Positions 9,111-17,961 of a stretch of DNA of 64,000 nucleotides are shown here, in pieces. The stretch spans positions 321,221 through 385,220 of the forward strand of contig CABIVS010000006.1 of assembly GCA_902362375.1 (NCBI GenBank), written 5' to 3'. A program made the translations under genes and the position numbers. Every line of letters begins with the position of its first letter. The first letter of the stretch is position 1. This DNA is from Bacteroidaceae bacterium (GTDB lineage Bacteria > Bacteroidota > Bacteroidia > Bacteroidales > Bacteroidaceae). The notes below the pieces were generated by a model. That model did not search any database, had not been told where the DNA came from, and saw only the letters and a program-made list of their open reading frames with translations.

Positions 9111-12100
9111 CTATTTCCGGATGGTATCAATATCTGTATGGCCTGAATGTGACTTTTGATATTCCGATGGAGAAACACCGTAAGCTGATTTGAAACATTT
9201 CGTGAAATAGGCAAGAGTACTGAATCCCGTAGCCGTTGCAATTTCGGTAATGTTCATTTCTGTTTGCTTCAGCATTTGTGTAGCTATTTCCAAACGTTTA
9301 TGACGGATAAGGTCATTCAACGGCAGGTCGGTGATAGCTTTCAGTTTCCGGTAAAGGTTGCTCCGGCTGAATCCCATCTCTTCACAGATTTTGTCTACTT
9401 TCAAATCGGGGTCAGTGAGATACTTTTCAATGATTTTGAATAGTTTCTGCATGAATTTCTCATCGGCAGAGGTCGTTTCCACTTCAATTCCTATGGATTG
9501 CAGGGAGAAATTTTTGCTATATACGGATTTTAGCTTCTCCCGCTGCGCCAGAAGATTGTAGATACGTACCAGCAGGACATCAATATTAAATGGCTTGACC
9601 ACATAATCGTCTGCTCCCGACAAGAATCCTTCTTTGACATGCATCACCATCGTGCGGGCAGTGAGTAGAATAACGGGAATATGTCCTGTCTGCAAATTGT
9701 TCTTGATAAGTGAACAAAGTTCCAGTCCGTCGATACCGGGCATCATAATGTCCGTCACCACCAGGTCGGGAAATTCTTTCAGGATAATTTCAAAAGCATC
9801 CGAACCGTTGTCGGCTTCCAGTACATGGTAATATTGTTCCAAGTGTCCTTTTACGTAACTTCGTATCTCTTCGTTGTCTTCTACCAATAGAACTGTTTTG
9901 CCGGGTAGGGATGGAGTGGCTCCGGAAACGGTGTTTTCGGAATCAATGGCTCCGGACATACCCTTTTCTACTTGTTCATTGGTTTCTTCCGGGAGAACAA
10001 CGGCATCCGCTACCTCTTCTTCTGTCATGGTGTGGTTTGGCAATAGGATAGTGAATATGCTTCCTTTGGGGGTATTGGCTGTGACTCCAACTTCTCCGTG
10101 ATGCAGATGAACAACAGATTGAGTCAGGCTTAATCCGATACCTGTGCCATTCATATTCTCGCTACCTGTCGTGTGACCAACCTGGTAGAAGGGAGTGAAG
10201 ATTTGGGTACGTTCATCTTCTGGAATTCCTTTTCCCGTATCTGCTACCTGAATCACTAAATAACTTCCCTGATGGGAGGTGATAAGCGGAGAATGTTCCG
10301 ATAGCCAGTCGCTATGTTCTTGGCGGAGAGTGTCTATATCTGTAATCAGCAATAAACGCAGAGTGATCGTATCTCCCGGTACTGTGAATTTGAAAGCATT
10401 CGACAATAAATTGAAAACAGCTTTTTCGAGTAAGCCCTGATCGAAGCAGGCTGTCACCTCACCTTGAGGGGCCTGATATTCAAAGTGAATCCGTTTGCTT
10501 TCGGCAATCTGCCTGAATGTATAGAATATTTCGAGCAGGAAAGCATTCAGGTCGCTTTGAGACAGTTGGAGAGTAAGATTACCACTCTGGTTCTTCTGTA
10601 AATCCATCAATTGATTGACGAGAAGTAATAATCGGCGGGCATTTTTCAGAATCATTTCCAGTTGTGTTCTGATAAACTGGGGAACTTCTGCCCGTTTCAT
10701 CAACTCTTCCAACGGACTGATGATAAGTGTCAGTGGAGTACGTAACTCATGCGAGAAGTTGGTGAACAGGTGTAGCTTTGTCTGATGGAATTCTTCCATG
10801 CGTTGTTTTTCCATTTGCTTCATGCGCAAGTCCAGTTCCAGTTTATGCTTACTGTACATATAATAGCCGATAGTAAACATGATTCCCAATGCGGATAGGA
10901 CATAGAGAATATAGGCCAGTGGCGTTCCCCACCACGGAGAGCGAATGATGATTTCCATTTTCTTTCCGGTTTCATTCCATACGCCGTCATTGTTGGATGC
11001 TATGACCTGGAATGTATATTTTCCCGGAGCGATGTTGGTATAGAATGCTTCTTTACGACTACCTACGTAATTCCAGTCTTCGTCGTGACCGGAGAGTTTA
11101 TAGGCATATTGGTTCTGTTTATGCAAAATGTAGTTCAAGGCACTGTATGCAATGGAAAAATTATTTTGATTATAGGCAAGTACCAATGTTTGGGTATCAT
11201 CCGGAGCACTATCCAGCAGATGAGTATCATCATTCGGTGTGATAACCTTATTGTTTACGGTCAGTTGGGTCAGTACTACCGGCGGCATGGTGTTATTCTT
11301 TAGGAGAGAGCCGGGGGTAAAAGAAAGGAAACCATTGCTTCCGCTAAAGTAGATCTCACCGTGGGGCAGACTGATGACTCCCTGCGGTGTAAACTCCAAC
11401 GTTTCAGAACCGACAAAACAGTCATAACTACGTATCTGCCCGGTCTTGGTATTCAGCTCGGCTATTTCCTTATCGACACTAATCCATAAGTTATTATTGT
11501 GCTCCACCATGGCATATACCTCATTATTGGGTAGCCCCTCTTTCTTGCCAATATGTTTGACGACGCCTGTTCCTTGTTTATACAGGTATATTCCCCCTCC
11601 GAAAGTGCTGAACCAGATTTCACCGTTCGCTTTGCGCACCATGGAAGTGATGTAGTTATTTTCGAGTTTCTGATTGGGATTTGTCTCTGACATATTGCAA
11701 CGGAGCACCGTTCCTTTTTGCATATCATATTCGTAGAGCCCGAACGACCGGGTTCCTATCAGAAAGGTATGGGCATTCAGTGGCAGGAAACTCCGGAGGC
11801 TGGTGAAGTTGACAAACTCCTTTTTCTCTTTGCCATACGGGAACTGATTCGTGATTTTTCCGTCCGGAGACAGTTTCACCAGTCCTTTGTCGGCTGTCGT
11901 TCCAATCCATAGATTATTCTCTGCATCTTTATAAAAAGTATAGATAGCTATATTTTTTTCCCGGTCGAATGAATATACTAATGTGAACTTTCTGGAGGGA
12001 ATATGGAATCTATAGACTCCTCCGGTACTTGTGCCACACCAGATGTAATCTCCGTCCAGTAACAGGGATTTGATGATGTTCTTGTTGAACAATCCTTGGG

Positions 12101-13346
12101 AGGTCTGTTCAATCAGGAAGTTGGTATATTTCTTGGTGATGGGATCGAACTGCATTAATCCTCCTCCCTCTGTTGCAATCCACAATGAAGTGGAATCATA
12201 CACCATCGTGCCAAAGATATTATATAACTTCTGGTTGTTATTCTCTACCGGATGGTAAAAGATGAATCGGTTATTGAGCGGGTTATAGTAGTTCACACCA
12301 CCGGAGTAGGTACCTACCCAGAGCGTTTTTTCCCGGTCGATGTAGATACTGCGGACGGAAAAATGACTTAGGCTGTTCTGGTTGGCATCGAACCGGTTGT
12401 ACTTGGATATATCATCGTTTCTTAAATCCAGAATACTAAGTCCGTCAAACGTCCCGATAATCAATTTCTGGTCCTGCTCGATGATGCAACGGATATAGTC
12501 ATTTGTCAGTCCGCTGTTTTTCTGATTGTAGATGGATAAGTCTTTGGTCTTCGGGTTCCATTTATTCAGTCCCCTGGTTTCTGTTCCTATCCATATCTGA
12601 TGCCGGGAGTCTTCGAAAATACAACTGATTGCGTCGTCCGACAGGGCAGGCAGTGTGCTTTTATTGAGTTGCTGAATCAACTCCATTTCAGGCGTACAGA
12701 TAAATAATCCGTGACGGTGGGTACCAATATAAAGCCGTTTTTCTGCATCAATATAAAGCTGCATGATTGCTTCATTCTCCGGGATATGGTCGGAATATTT
12801 CTTCTTGAATTCCCCGGAACGGGGGTACCATATACATAACCCTGTTCGGGTACCAACCCACAGATTTCCGGACTGGTCAAATTGAAGAACGGCAATGTTG
12901 TTTCCTGCCATGCTTGGATAATCGTCCGTTTGATATTTGGTAATCTGATTGGTTTTGAGATTGATATAATTAAGCCCGTTATTGGTGCCTACCCACAATC
13001 CATCATTTGCATCGTCCGGCAACAGGCAGGTGATATGATTGTCCGACAATGAATGAGGATCATCGTTATCATGCTTGTATACAGTGAATTTCTCCCCGTC
13101 GTATTTGTTTAATCCATTGCGGGTTGCAAACCAGATATACCCTTTGGAGTCCTGGGCAATGGCAAGGACTGATAGTTGCGACAAGCCATTCTTGAGATTG
13201 ATATTCGAGAAATTGAATATCCCGCTTTCTGCGGCATGGGTCCGTGGAAAGCAGATAGTCAGGAGAATCAGGAAAGCAATAAAAGAAAATGAACGTATGT
13301 GGAATCGAAGTTTTTGTGTAATAGAAATAAGGTTATTCTTTATCAT
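9111..13346 (-). CDS. Hybrid two-component system sensor/regulator (HTCS)
   Basis: A 1411-residue one-protein sensor and transcription activator that controls the adjacent PUL. Order: signal/transmembrane segment (about 18-38), a periplasmic double beta-propeller built of Reg_prop repeats (about 45-735, many GLWVGT/IWIGT units), a Y_Y_Y domain (about 740-805), a transmembrane helix (about 810-831), histidine kinase with phospho-acceptor H866 in FSHELRTPL and an ATPase domain ending GTGIGLSL, a receiver domain with D1199 in VVTDIMMPG, and a C-terminal AraC-type HTH domain (MGFSRSNLYRKLK). All expected catalytic motifs are intact. The start codon lies inside the end of the upstream solute-binding protein gene (14-base overlap), suggesting translational coupling. 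The inducer is presumably an oligosaccharide made by the locus enzymes. Confidence 0.97.
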   Translation of the reverse strand: MIKNNLISITQKLRFHIRSFSFIAFLILLTICFPRTHAAESGIFNFSNINLKNGLSQLSVLAIAQDSKGYIWFATRNGLNKYDGEKFTVYKHDNDDPHSLSDNHITCLLPDDANDGLWVGTNNGLNYINLKTNQITKYQTDDYPSMAGNNIAVLQFDQSGNLWVGTRTGLCIWYPRSGEFKKKYSDHIPENEAIMQLYIDAEKRLYIGTHRHGLFICTPEMELIQQLNKSTLPALSDDAISCIFEDSRHQIWIGTETRGLNKWNPKTKDLSIYNQKNSGLTNDYIRCIIEQDQKLIIGTFDGLSILDLRNDDISKYNRFDANQNSLSHFSVRSIYIDREKTLWVGTYSGGVNYYNPLNNRFIFYHPVENNNQKLYNIFGTMVYDSTSLWIATEGGGLMQFDPITKKYTNFLIEQTSQGLFNKNIIKSLLLDGDYIWCGTSTGGVYRFHIPSRKFTLVYSFDREKNIAIYTFYKDAENNLWIGTTADKGLVKLSPDGKITNQFPYGKEKKEFVNFTSLRSFLPLNAHTFLIGTRSFGLYEYDMQKGTVLRCNMSETNPNQKLENNYITSMVRKANGEIWFSTFGGGIYLYKQGTGVVKHIGKKEGLPNNEVYAMVEHNNNLWISVDKEIAELNTKTGQIRSYDCFVGSETLEFTPQGVISLPHGEIYFSGSNGFLSFTPGSLLKNNTMPPVVLTQLTVNNKVITPNDDTHLLDSAPDDTQTLVLAYNQNNFSIAYSALNYILHKQNQYAYKLSGHDEDWNYVGSRKEAFYTNIAPGKYTFQVIASNNDGVWNETGKKMEIIIRSPWWGTPLAYILYVLSALGIMFTIGYYMYSKHKLELDLRMKQMEKQRMEEFHQTKLHLFTNFSHELRTPLTLIISPLEELMKRAEVPQFIRTQLEMILKNARRLLLLVNQLMDLQKNQSGNLTLQLSQSDLNAFLLEIFYTFRQIAESKRIHFEYQAPQGEVTACFDQGLLEKAVFNLLSNAFKFTVPGDTITLRLLLITDIDTLRQEHSDWLSEHSPLITSHQGSYLVIQVADTGKGIPEDERTQIFTPFYQVGHTTGSENMNGTGIGLSLTQSVVHLHHGEVGVTANTPKGSIFTILLPNHTMTEEEVADAVVLPEETNEQVEKGMSGAIDSENTVSGATPSLPGKTVLLVEDNEEIRSYVKGHLEQYYHVLEADNGSDAFEIILKEFPDLVVTDIMMPGIDGLELCSLIKNNLQTGHIPVILLTARTMVMHVKEGFLSGADDYVVKPFNIDVLLVRIYNLLAQREKLKSVYSKNFSLQSIGIEVETTSADEKFMQKLFKIIEKYLTDPDLKVDKICEEMGFSRSNLYRKLKAITDLPLNDLIRHKRLEIATQMLKQTEMNITEIATATGFSTLAYFTKCFKSAYGVSPSEYQKSHSGHTDIDTIRK

Positions 13347-14172
13347 AGTATTTCTTATAAATCTTTTGGTATTCCTTTTCCTTTTGGAATTTATCCAGCC
13401 ATGTATTCAAACTATCGAGTAAGGCGGGGGATTGTTTGCTGACTGCCCATGAGTAGAACTGCGTGAAGCTGATAGCTGTATTAATATCTATTTGCGGCAA
13501 CGAATCTGCTGCTGCCAGTGCGATACTTTCGTCACAAACGGCATAGTCGATGTCTCCATGCGCTACCATTGATATCAATTGTTCGGAACCGTATTTATCA
13601 ATCTCTTTGATATAGATCGTGTCTCCGATCTCATTGCCTAAATTCTGAATACGCAAAATAGAAGGAGAACCTTTTACGACATGAAGTGTTCGCTGGGCTA
13701 AATCCAGCTGGGTACGGATATAGAGCGAATCATTCTCTCCAGTTTCTTTGCGTTGCACCAGCACTTGCTTGTTGAGGAAAATGGGAGAGGTGAGAAGCAG
13801 AGAGTCTTTTAACTTGCTGGTGGCTAATATGCCATAAGCAATCACATCATAACGTCCCTCGCTTAATCCTTCCAACCGCTTTTCGAAACTCATGATAGGT
13901 GTTATTTCGGCTTTGAGCCCTTTGTCCCGGGCGAATGCCTGGATCAGTTCGTAATGAAAACCGGAAACAGTGTCACTGTCTACATAAAAACTGATGGAAT
14001 TATATTCAGTGGCTACACGTATGATACCCTCTTTGGCAATGGCAGCATAATCACGCGGATGTCCCGCAGGTTTTTCCTGCTTGCCGCATTGACGGAAAGA
14101 GGAGATAAATGCCAATACAACAATCACTGGCACTAAATATCTGAACAGTCTCAATTTGGGGCGTGATACCAT
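13333..14172 (-). CDS. Family 3 extracellular solute-binding protein (MltF N-terminal-like), coupled to the HTCS
   Basis: A 279-residue protein with one N-terminal hydrophobic segment (RYLVPVIVVLAFISSF) followed by a PF00497-type solute-binding domain (IIRVATEYNSISFYVDSD, GFHYELIQAFARDKGL, GRYDVIAYG). The same fold forms the N-terminal domain of lytic transglycosylase MltF, but no lysozyme-like domain follows here. A Cys follows the hydrophobic segment (FRQCG); the match to a lipobox is poor, so it may be either a lipoprotein or a single-pass anchor. No ABC transporter genes are nearby. Its stop codon lies 14 bases inside the HTCS gene, so it may act with the sensor as a ligand-binding partner. 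That role is inference. It begins 17 bases after the porin-like gene ends. Confidence 0.8.
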   Translation of the reverse strand: MVSRPKLRLFRYLVPVIVVLAFISSFRQCGKQEKPAGHPRDYAAIAKEGIIRVATEYNSISFYVDSDTVSGFHYELIQAFARDKGLKAEITPIMSFEKRLEGLSEGRYDVIAYGILATSKLKDSLLLTSPIFLNKQVLVQRKETGENDSLYIRTQLDLAQRTLHVVKGSPSILRIQNLGNEIGDTIYIKEIDKYGSEQLISMVAHGDIDYAVCDESIALAAADSLPQIDINTAISFTQFYSWAVSKQSPALLDSLNTWLDKFQKEKEYQKIYKKYYDKE

Positions 14173-14189
14173 AAGCCGTATAGTTTTTG

Positions 14190-16241
14190 TTAATCATAGA
14201 AATTCCATGAAAGACCGAATTTCAGCACACGTGGGTTGATGGGGTAGTGCGGAGACAAAAAGTAATTCGGACTGCTCATGCCCTGGTTCACGTGATACAT
14301 CATTACATAGAAACGTGTACGCTTTAAATGTAAATTTGCATATACATTCACAATCGGATAACCTCCTATCTGTACTTGGTCGTCTGTCGGTTGCAGATGA
14401 AAATTCTGAATGGCCGGCATATAGGCAGGTGCATTGTATTTGCTGAAATAACGCACGTCGGCTCCCAATTGCACACTAAGTACTTTCTTCGCCAGTTTGA
14501 ACTGCATATAGAAGTTATGATATAGCGAGAGATCAGGTAGGGGAAGTACAGTCTGGTCACTGGATTTCTGCCAGGTCACTTCATTGTCCAGATGGAAGAT
14601 TCCCAACTTGAAGTCCTGATTAAGACTTGCAGATAATACCTGTATACTTCCGCTGTTCTGTTCCGGTGTTGCTTCTTGGTTGAAGTAAGTATAGTTCTTG
14701 ATGTTTTCAACTCCTGCTTTCAGGCGTGTCCTCCAACGTGCAATGCTCAATTCCCCCTCAATACGGGTACGGAATTCCTTGTCCATATCGTCGTCCCACA
14801 TAAAATGCTTGGAATGATAATGGCGCATATAGAAAGGAGCAAGCTTATTGCTGACTTCACCACGGGCTATCAGACTGACGGTATCTTTCCATAACGGGAA
14901 GTTCAGGTCAATATCTCCTTTTACATTAAATTGTCCGATGGCTTTTCCTGCCAATCCCACTTCTCCGATAGCATGGTAATGAAGTACATTTCCTTCACGT
15001 TTGGATAATTCTCCTCCAACAAATATTTCATTTTCGTTGTATTTGTCGGGCAACGGATTTCCTTCCATATTCATCAATGTATACTTGCTGATTTTATAGG
15101 AAGCGAATGCCGTCAATCCGGCTTTGGCATATTTATTAAAGCCTTCCAATAGAGCAATACCTATGGTATTCTTGATTCCTACATAGGTGGTACTGTCTCT
15201 GGCCGTAGGATTATCTGGGTCTAAATAAGTGTTTTGATAATAATTCTTCTCGCGCATATCATCATTTGAGTTGAAGGTATGCCGTGCCCGTTCTACCTGG
15301 ATGGTGTGTATAAAACTGGTAACGGGGACAAACTCCTGTTTGGCGGGAGTGGTGTCATTTTCAGCCTGTGGTATGTCACGACTGAATCCCAGATTATATC
15401 GTTGGGTCAGGAAGACATAAAAGTCATGGTTACGGTTGGTCGTTGCATTTAGTACGGTAGGAATATTGGTTGACTCATATTCTCTTTGACCTTGCGCCAT
15501 TTCTTCCGGTGCAGTGATATAGCGGTCGTCCTCAATACCTCCGTTTTCGTTTGTTTTCAGGTAATTGTTGCTGTATATAGCTTGCATCTGATATTTGTCG
15601 CCGATATAGCTACCGAAAACAGCTGCGTTAAAATACGCCGTATTCTGATTATTGTAATATCCTCGTCCGTACAGGTAGTCTATATTAAAGCCGAAAGCCA
15701 GTTTCTTGTTTACATTGACAGAGAAGTAAGATTTGAAACGCTCTTCCCCGTTCACTTTATTACCGGCTTTGTGATACGTCAGATTCGTATAAGGTACGTT
15801 ACTGTTGGTAAAATTAAATTCCGTAGGACGAATAAAGAAACTGGAGAAAGGCTCCATGAAAATAGTCGGTTCCGGGTCACGGCGGTCAAAGAAGATGCGT
15901 GACATACGGGGAGAACCCATATTGGCCAGATAATTGTAATGTCCGGTAAGTCCTTCGGTCAGGTTTGAATTCTGGAAATGATGAAAGGCTGTATCTGCCG
16001 GTATTATGGTCCGGTCGCCCAACTGGTTTTTGATACGCCACATATACAATTTTGGAGGCAATCCCTGTACTTCGACATTTGCACTATCCAATCTGTCCGG
16101 AATCATGGCAGGGTCTACCTGATTTCCGTATTGGTCGTATCCGTTTTCGTCTACTCTCTGGCGACCATTATCGAACTGTGCCTGAACAGTCGTCAAACCT
16201 ATAACGGAAAGTAATATATATAATAGTAAGATTCGTCTCAT
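14190..16241 (-). CDS. Putative outer-membrane porin, Porin_10 family
   Basis: A 683-residue outer-membrane beta-barrel protein of the Bacteroidota putative-porin family (PF14121 type). It has a signal peptide (MRRILLLYILLSVIGL, ending VQAQ), an N-terminal segment rich in Asp/Gln/Asn, then repeated alternating strands with aromatic ends through to a C-terminal LSWNFYD typical of barrel proteins. Substrate and partner are unknown. I chose the ATG at 16241, not the in-frame one at 16253, because the -7 promoter box at 16251-16258 overlaps the upstream codon. It is followed after 17 bases by the solute-binding protein and then the HTCS, so readthrough is possible. It may be a housekeeping gene rather than part of the PUL. 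Confidence 0.85.
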   Translation of the reverse strand: MRRILLLYILLSVIGLTTVQAQFDNGRQRVDENGYDQYGNQVDPAMIPDRLDSANVEVQGLPPKLYMWRIKNQLGDRTIIPADTAFHHFQNSNLTEGLTGHYNYLANMGSPRMSRIFFDRRDPEPTIFMEPFSSFFIRPTEFNFTNSNVPYTNLTYHKAGNKVNGEERFKSYFSVNVNKKLAFGFNIDYLYGRGYYNNQNTAYFNAAVFGSYIGDKYQMQAIYSNNYLKTNENGGIEDDRYITAPEEMAQGQREYESTNIPTVLNATTNRNHDFYVFLTQRYNLGFSRDIPQAENDTTPAKQEFVPVTSFIHTIQVERARHTFNSNDDMREKNYYQNTYLDPDNPTARDSTTYVGIKNTIGIALLEGFNKYAKAGLTAFASYKISKYTLMNMEGNPLPDKYNENEIFVGGELSKREGNVLHYHAIGEVGLAGKAIGQFNVKGDIDLNFPLWKDTVSLIARGEVSNKLAPFYMRHYHSKHFMWDDDMDKEFRTRIEGELSIARWRTRLKAGVENIKNYTYFNQEATPEQNSGSIQVLSASLNQDFKLGIFHLDNEVTWQKSSDQTVLPLPDLSLYHNFYMQFKLAKKVLSVQLGADVRYFSKYNAPAYMPAIQNFHLQPTDDQVQIGGYPIVNVYANLHLKRTRFYVMMYHVNQGMSSPNYFLSPHYPINPRVLKFGLSWNFYD

Positions 16242-16250
16242 AATTGGAGG

Positions 16251-16258
16251 CAAAGATA
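16251..16258 (-). promoter_or_regulatory. -7 box TATCTTTG of the porin-like gene, nearly leaderless
   Basis: The minus strand reads TATCTTTG, matching TAnnTTTG, and ends about 10 bases before the start codon at 16241. Transcription should begin only a few bases before the ATG. No clear -33 element is visible because the AATTGAG repeats occupy that position. Confidence 0.55.
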
Positions 16259-16266
16259 CTTACTTT

Positions 16267-16355
16267 AATTGAGAATTGAGAATTGAGAATTGAAAAATAT
16301 GTTGCATCCTTTACTTGGCGAGCAATTATTTCTTAATTCTCAATTCTTAATTTTT
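16267..16355. repeat. AATTGAG tandem repeats with an inverted partner
   Basis: Three tandem AATTGAG units (16267-16292) face an inverted, slightly degenerate copy (16335-16355) across about 40 bases. A transcript from the gamma-subunit gene could fold here into a long AT-rich stem, so it may act as a weak terminator or mRNA 3-prime stabiliser. I recall similar AATTGAG-type intergenic repeats in Bacteroides genomes, but could not check copy number. Confidence 0.6.
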
Positions 16356-16361
16356 AATTTA

Positions 16362-16904
16362 TTAAACCTCACGGATTAACTCCATCCCTTTCTTGATAGC
16401 TTCCTCGTTCATAGGAATCAAGTGGTGGTGGCGTTCCGGCAAGGTTTTCTTCAATCCTTTAACCACATTCTCCAAAGTTACAACCGGACGAAGTTTCAAT
16501 AAACCGCCAAGTACGATCATGTTGAATGCTTTGGCATTGTTCATCTCGTTGGCTGCATCCATTGCGTCAATACGATATACTTTGATATCCTTGCGAGTAG
16601 GAGGGTGGATAATTCCGTAACCGTCATAAATCAGGATACCGCCGGGTTTCACTTTGCTTTCGAACTTCTCGAGTGAAGGCTGGTTCAGAATGATGGCAGC
16701 ATCATATTTACTTAGAATCGGTGAAGATATCTTGTCGTCGCTTACAATAACTGTAACGTTGGCCGTTCCACCTCGTTGTTCAGGACCATAAGCCGGCATC
16801 CAGCTCACTTCTTTGCCTTCCATCAGACCGGAATATGCCAGAATCTTACCCATAGACAATACGCCTTGTCCACCGAAGCCTGCTATAATAATTTCTTCTT
16901 TCAT
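16362..16904 (-). CDS. 2-oxoacid:ferredoxin oxidoreductase, gamma subunit
   Basis: A 180-residue gamma subunit of a thiamine-diphosphate 2-oxoacid:ferredoxin oxidoreductase, the cytoplasmic enzyme that oxidatively decarboxylates a 2-oxoacid to its acyl-CoA and reduces ferredoxin. The N-terminal EIIIAGFGGQGVLSMGK is the family signature, and MPAYGPEQRGGTANVTV is also typical. It is the last gene of a six-gene operon on the minus strand, 20 bases after the beta subunit. In Bacteroides annotation this complex is usually called VorABCD (2-oxoisovalerate) or KorABCD (2-oxoglutarate); substrate cannot be settled from the sequence. Confidence 0.93.
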   Translation of the reverse strand: MKEEIIIAGFGGQGVLSMGKILAYSGLMEGKEVSWMPAYGPEQRGGTANVTVIVSDDKISSPILSKYDAAIILNQPSLEKFESKVKPGGILIYDGYGIIHPPTRKDIKVYRIDAMDAANEMNNAKAFNMIVLGGLLKLRPVVTLENVVKGLKKTLPERHHHLIPMNEEAIKKGMELIREV

Positions 16905-16924
16905 TGTTCTGTTGACTTTTAGCG

Positions 16925-17689
16925 TTATTCTTTATCTTTTAAATCACCTAGCGGATAGAATGGGAACATGTGTTCTTCCATCCATTTGTTTGCTTTTTCG
17001 GGAGTCATCTTCCAGCCGGAGCTGCAAGTAGAAACGATTTCCACCAGGTTGGAACCTTTACCGCTCATGGAATTCTCAAACGCCTTACGGATTGCTTTCT
17101 TAGCTTTGCGGATAGCCGGTACGGATTGTACGGACTGGCGGGTTACGTAAGCGGTTCCTTCCAATTGGGCAGCGATTTCAGTAATCTTCAGCGGATAGCC
17201 ATGAAGTTCCACGTCACGTCCGTAAGGACAAGTCGAACTCTTCATTCCTACCAGTGTAGTCGGGGCCATTTGACCACCTGTCATACCATAGATGGCATTG
17301 TTGATAAAGATAATCGTAATGTTTTCGCCACGGTTCAAAGCATGTATGGTTTCAGCTGTACCGATACAGGCCAAGTCACCGTCGCCTTGGTATGTAAATA
17401 CGAGACGGTCCGGCCACAAGCGTTTGACAGCGGTTGCCACAGCAGGAGCGCGCCCGTGTGCTGCTTCTTGCCAGTCAATGTCCAGATAGTTATAGGCGAA
17501 AACCGCACATCCTACCGGAGAGATTCCCACTGTTTTATCTTCCATGCCCATTTCCTCTATTACTTCGGCAATGAGTTTGTGTACCACGCCGTGACTGCAG
17601 CCCGGACAGTAGTGCATGGCGTTATCGTTCATCAGAGTCGGTTTTTTGTAAACCAGATTCTCGGGTTTGATTATTTCTTCTTTAGTCAT
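16925..17689 (-). CDS. 2-oxoacid:ferredoxin oxidoreductase, beta (TPP-binding) subunit
   Basis: A 254-residue beta subunit that binds thiamine diphosphate and magnesium in the same 2-oxoacid oxidoreductase complex. The N-terminal MHYCPGCSHGVVHKL and the TPP-binding region from GDGDLACIG to INNAIYGMTGGQM are diagnostic. The C-terminal part has SGWKMTPEKANKWMEE. It lies between the small membrane-protein gene (12-base gap) and the gamma subunit. Separate alpha, beta, gamma and ferredoxin genes are the usual four-subunit form. Confidence 0.95.
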   Translation of the reverse strand: MTKEEIIKPENLVYKKPTLMNDNAMHYCPGCSHGVVHKLIAEVIEEMGMEDKTVGISPVGCAVFAYNYLDIDWQEAAHGRAPAVATAVKRLWPDRLVFTYQGDGDLACIGTAETIHALNRGENITIIFINNAIYGMTGGQMAPTTLVGMKSSTCPYGRDVELHGYPLKITEIAAQLEGTAYVTRQSVQSVPAIRKAKKAIRKAFENSMSGKGSNLVEIVSTCSSGWKMTPEKANKWMEEHMFPFYPLGDLKDKE

Positions 17690-17701
17690 AACTTCTTCTC
17701 C

Positions 17702-17875
17702 TTATCTGTTGGTGAACCGTATAAAAAACTCCATCAGCTTGACAAAGATTGCCGCGCCGCATACGTAGATAAACATTTTGAAATCTTCTTTGGCTACAAA
17801 ATAGATGATGATGGCTGCGACGGCCAATATCATAAAGAGGATATTCAGTACGTTTCTTATTTTATCGGGATTCAT
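17702..17875 (-). CDS. Small two-helix membrane protein inside the oxidoreductase operon
   Basis: A 57-residue reading frame from the ATG at 17875 to TAA at 17702, too short for a 60-residue cutoff. The protein begins MNPDKIRNVLNILFM and has two hydrophobic stretches, about residues 9-27 and 33-52, separated by a short charged loop (AKEDFK), then a basic tail (RFTNR). It is on the operon strand and ends 12 bases before the beta-subunit start, so it is very likely translated. I do not recognise a characterised family. Position between alpha and beta subunits suggests a role with the complex, perhaps membrane attachment; this is inference. Confidence 0.75.
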   Translation of the reverse strand: MNPDKIRNVLNILFMILAVAAIIIYFVAKEDFKMFIYVCGAAIFVKLMEFFIRFTNR

Positions 17876-17895
17876 CGCTTTATTTACTATTTTTT

Positions 17896-17957
17896 ATTTA
17901 CGATTTACGATTAAGATTATTTTGCGACTTACCATAGTTACTTTAATCGTAAATCGT
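17896..17957. repeat. Inverted repeat between alpha-subunit and small membrane-protein genes
   Basis: The arms ACGATTTACGATTAA (17900-17914) and TTAATCGTAAATCGT (17943-17957) are perfect 15-base complements separated by 28 bases. In the operon mRNA they would form a stem between the alpha-subunit stop and the next gene. It has no U-tract, so it is more likely a processing or stability element than a terminator. Confidence 0.65.
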
Positions 17958-17961
17958 CTAA

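Noticed and set aside
16267..16292. Tandem AATTGAG repeats as a CRISPR-like array
   Set aside because: Only three 7-base units with no spacers and no cas genes.
16970..17914. A 314-codon open frame on the plus strand
   Set aside because: It is antisense to the beta-subunit gene, has no family resemblance and odd amino-acid composition; it is a shadow of a well-coded gene.
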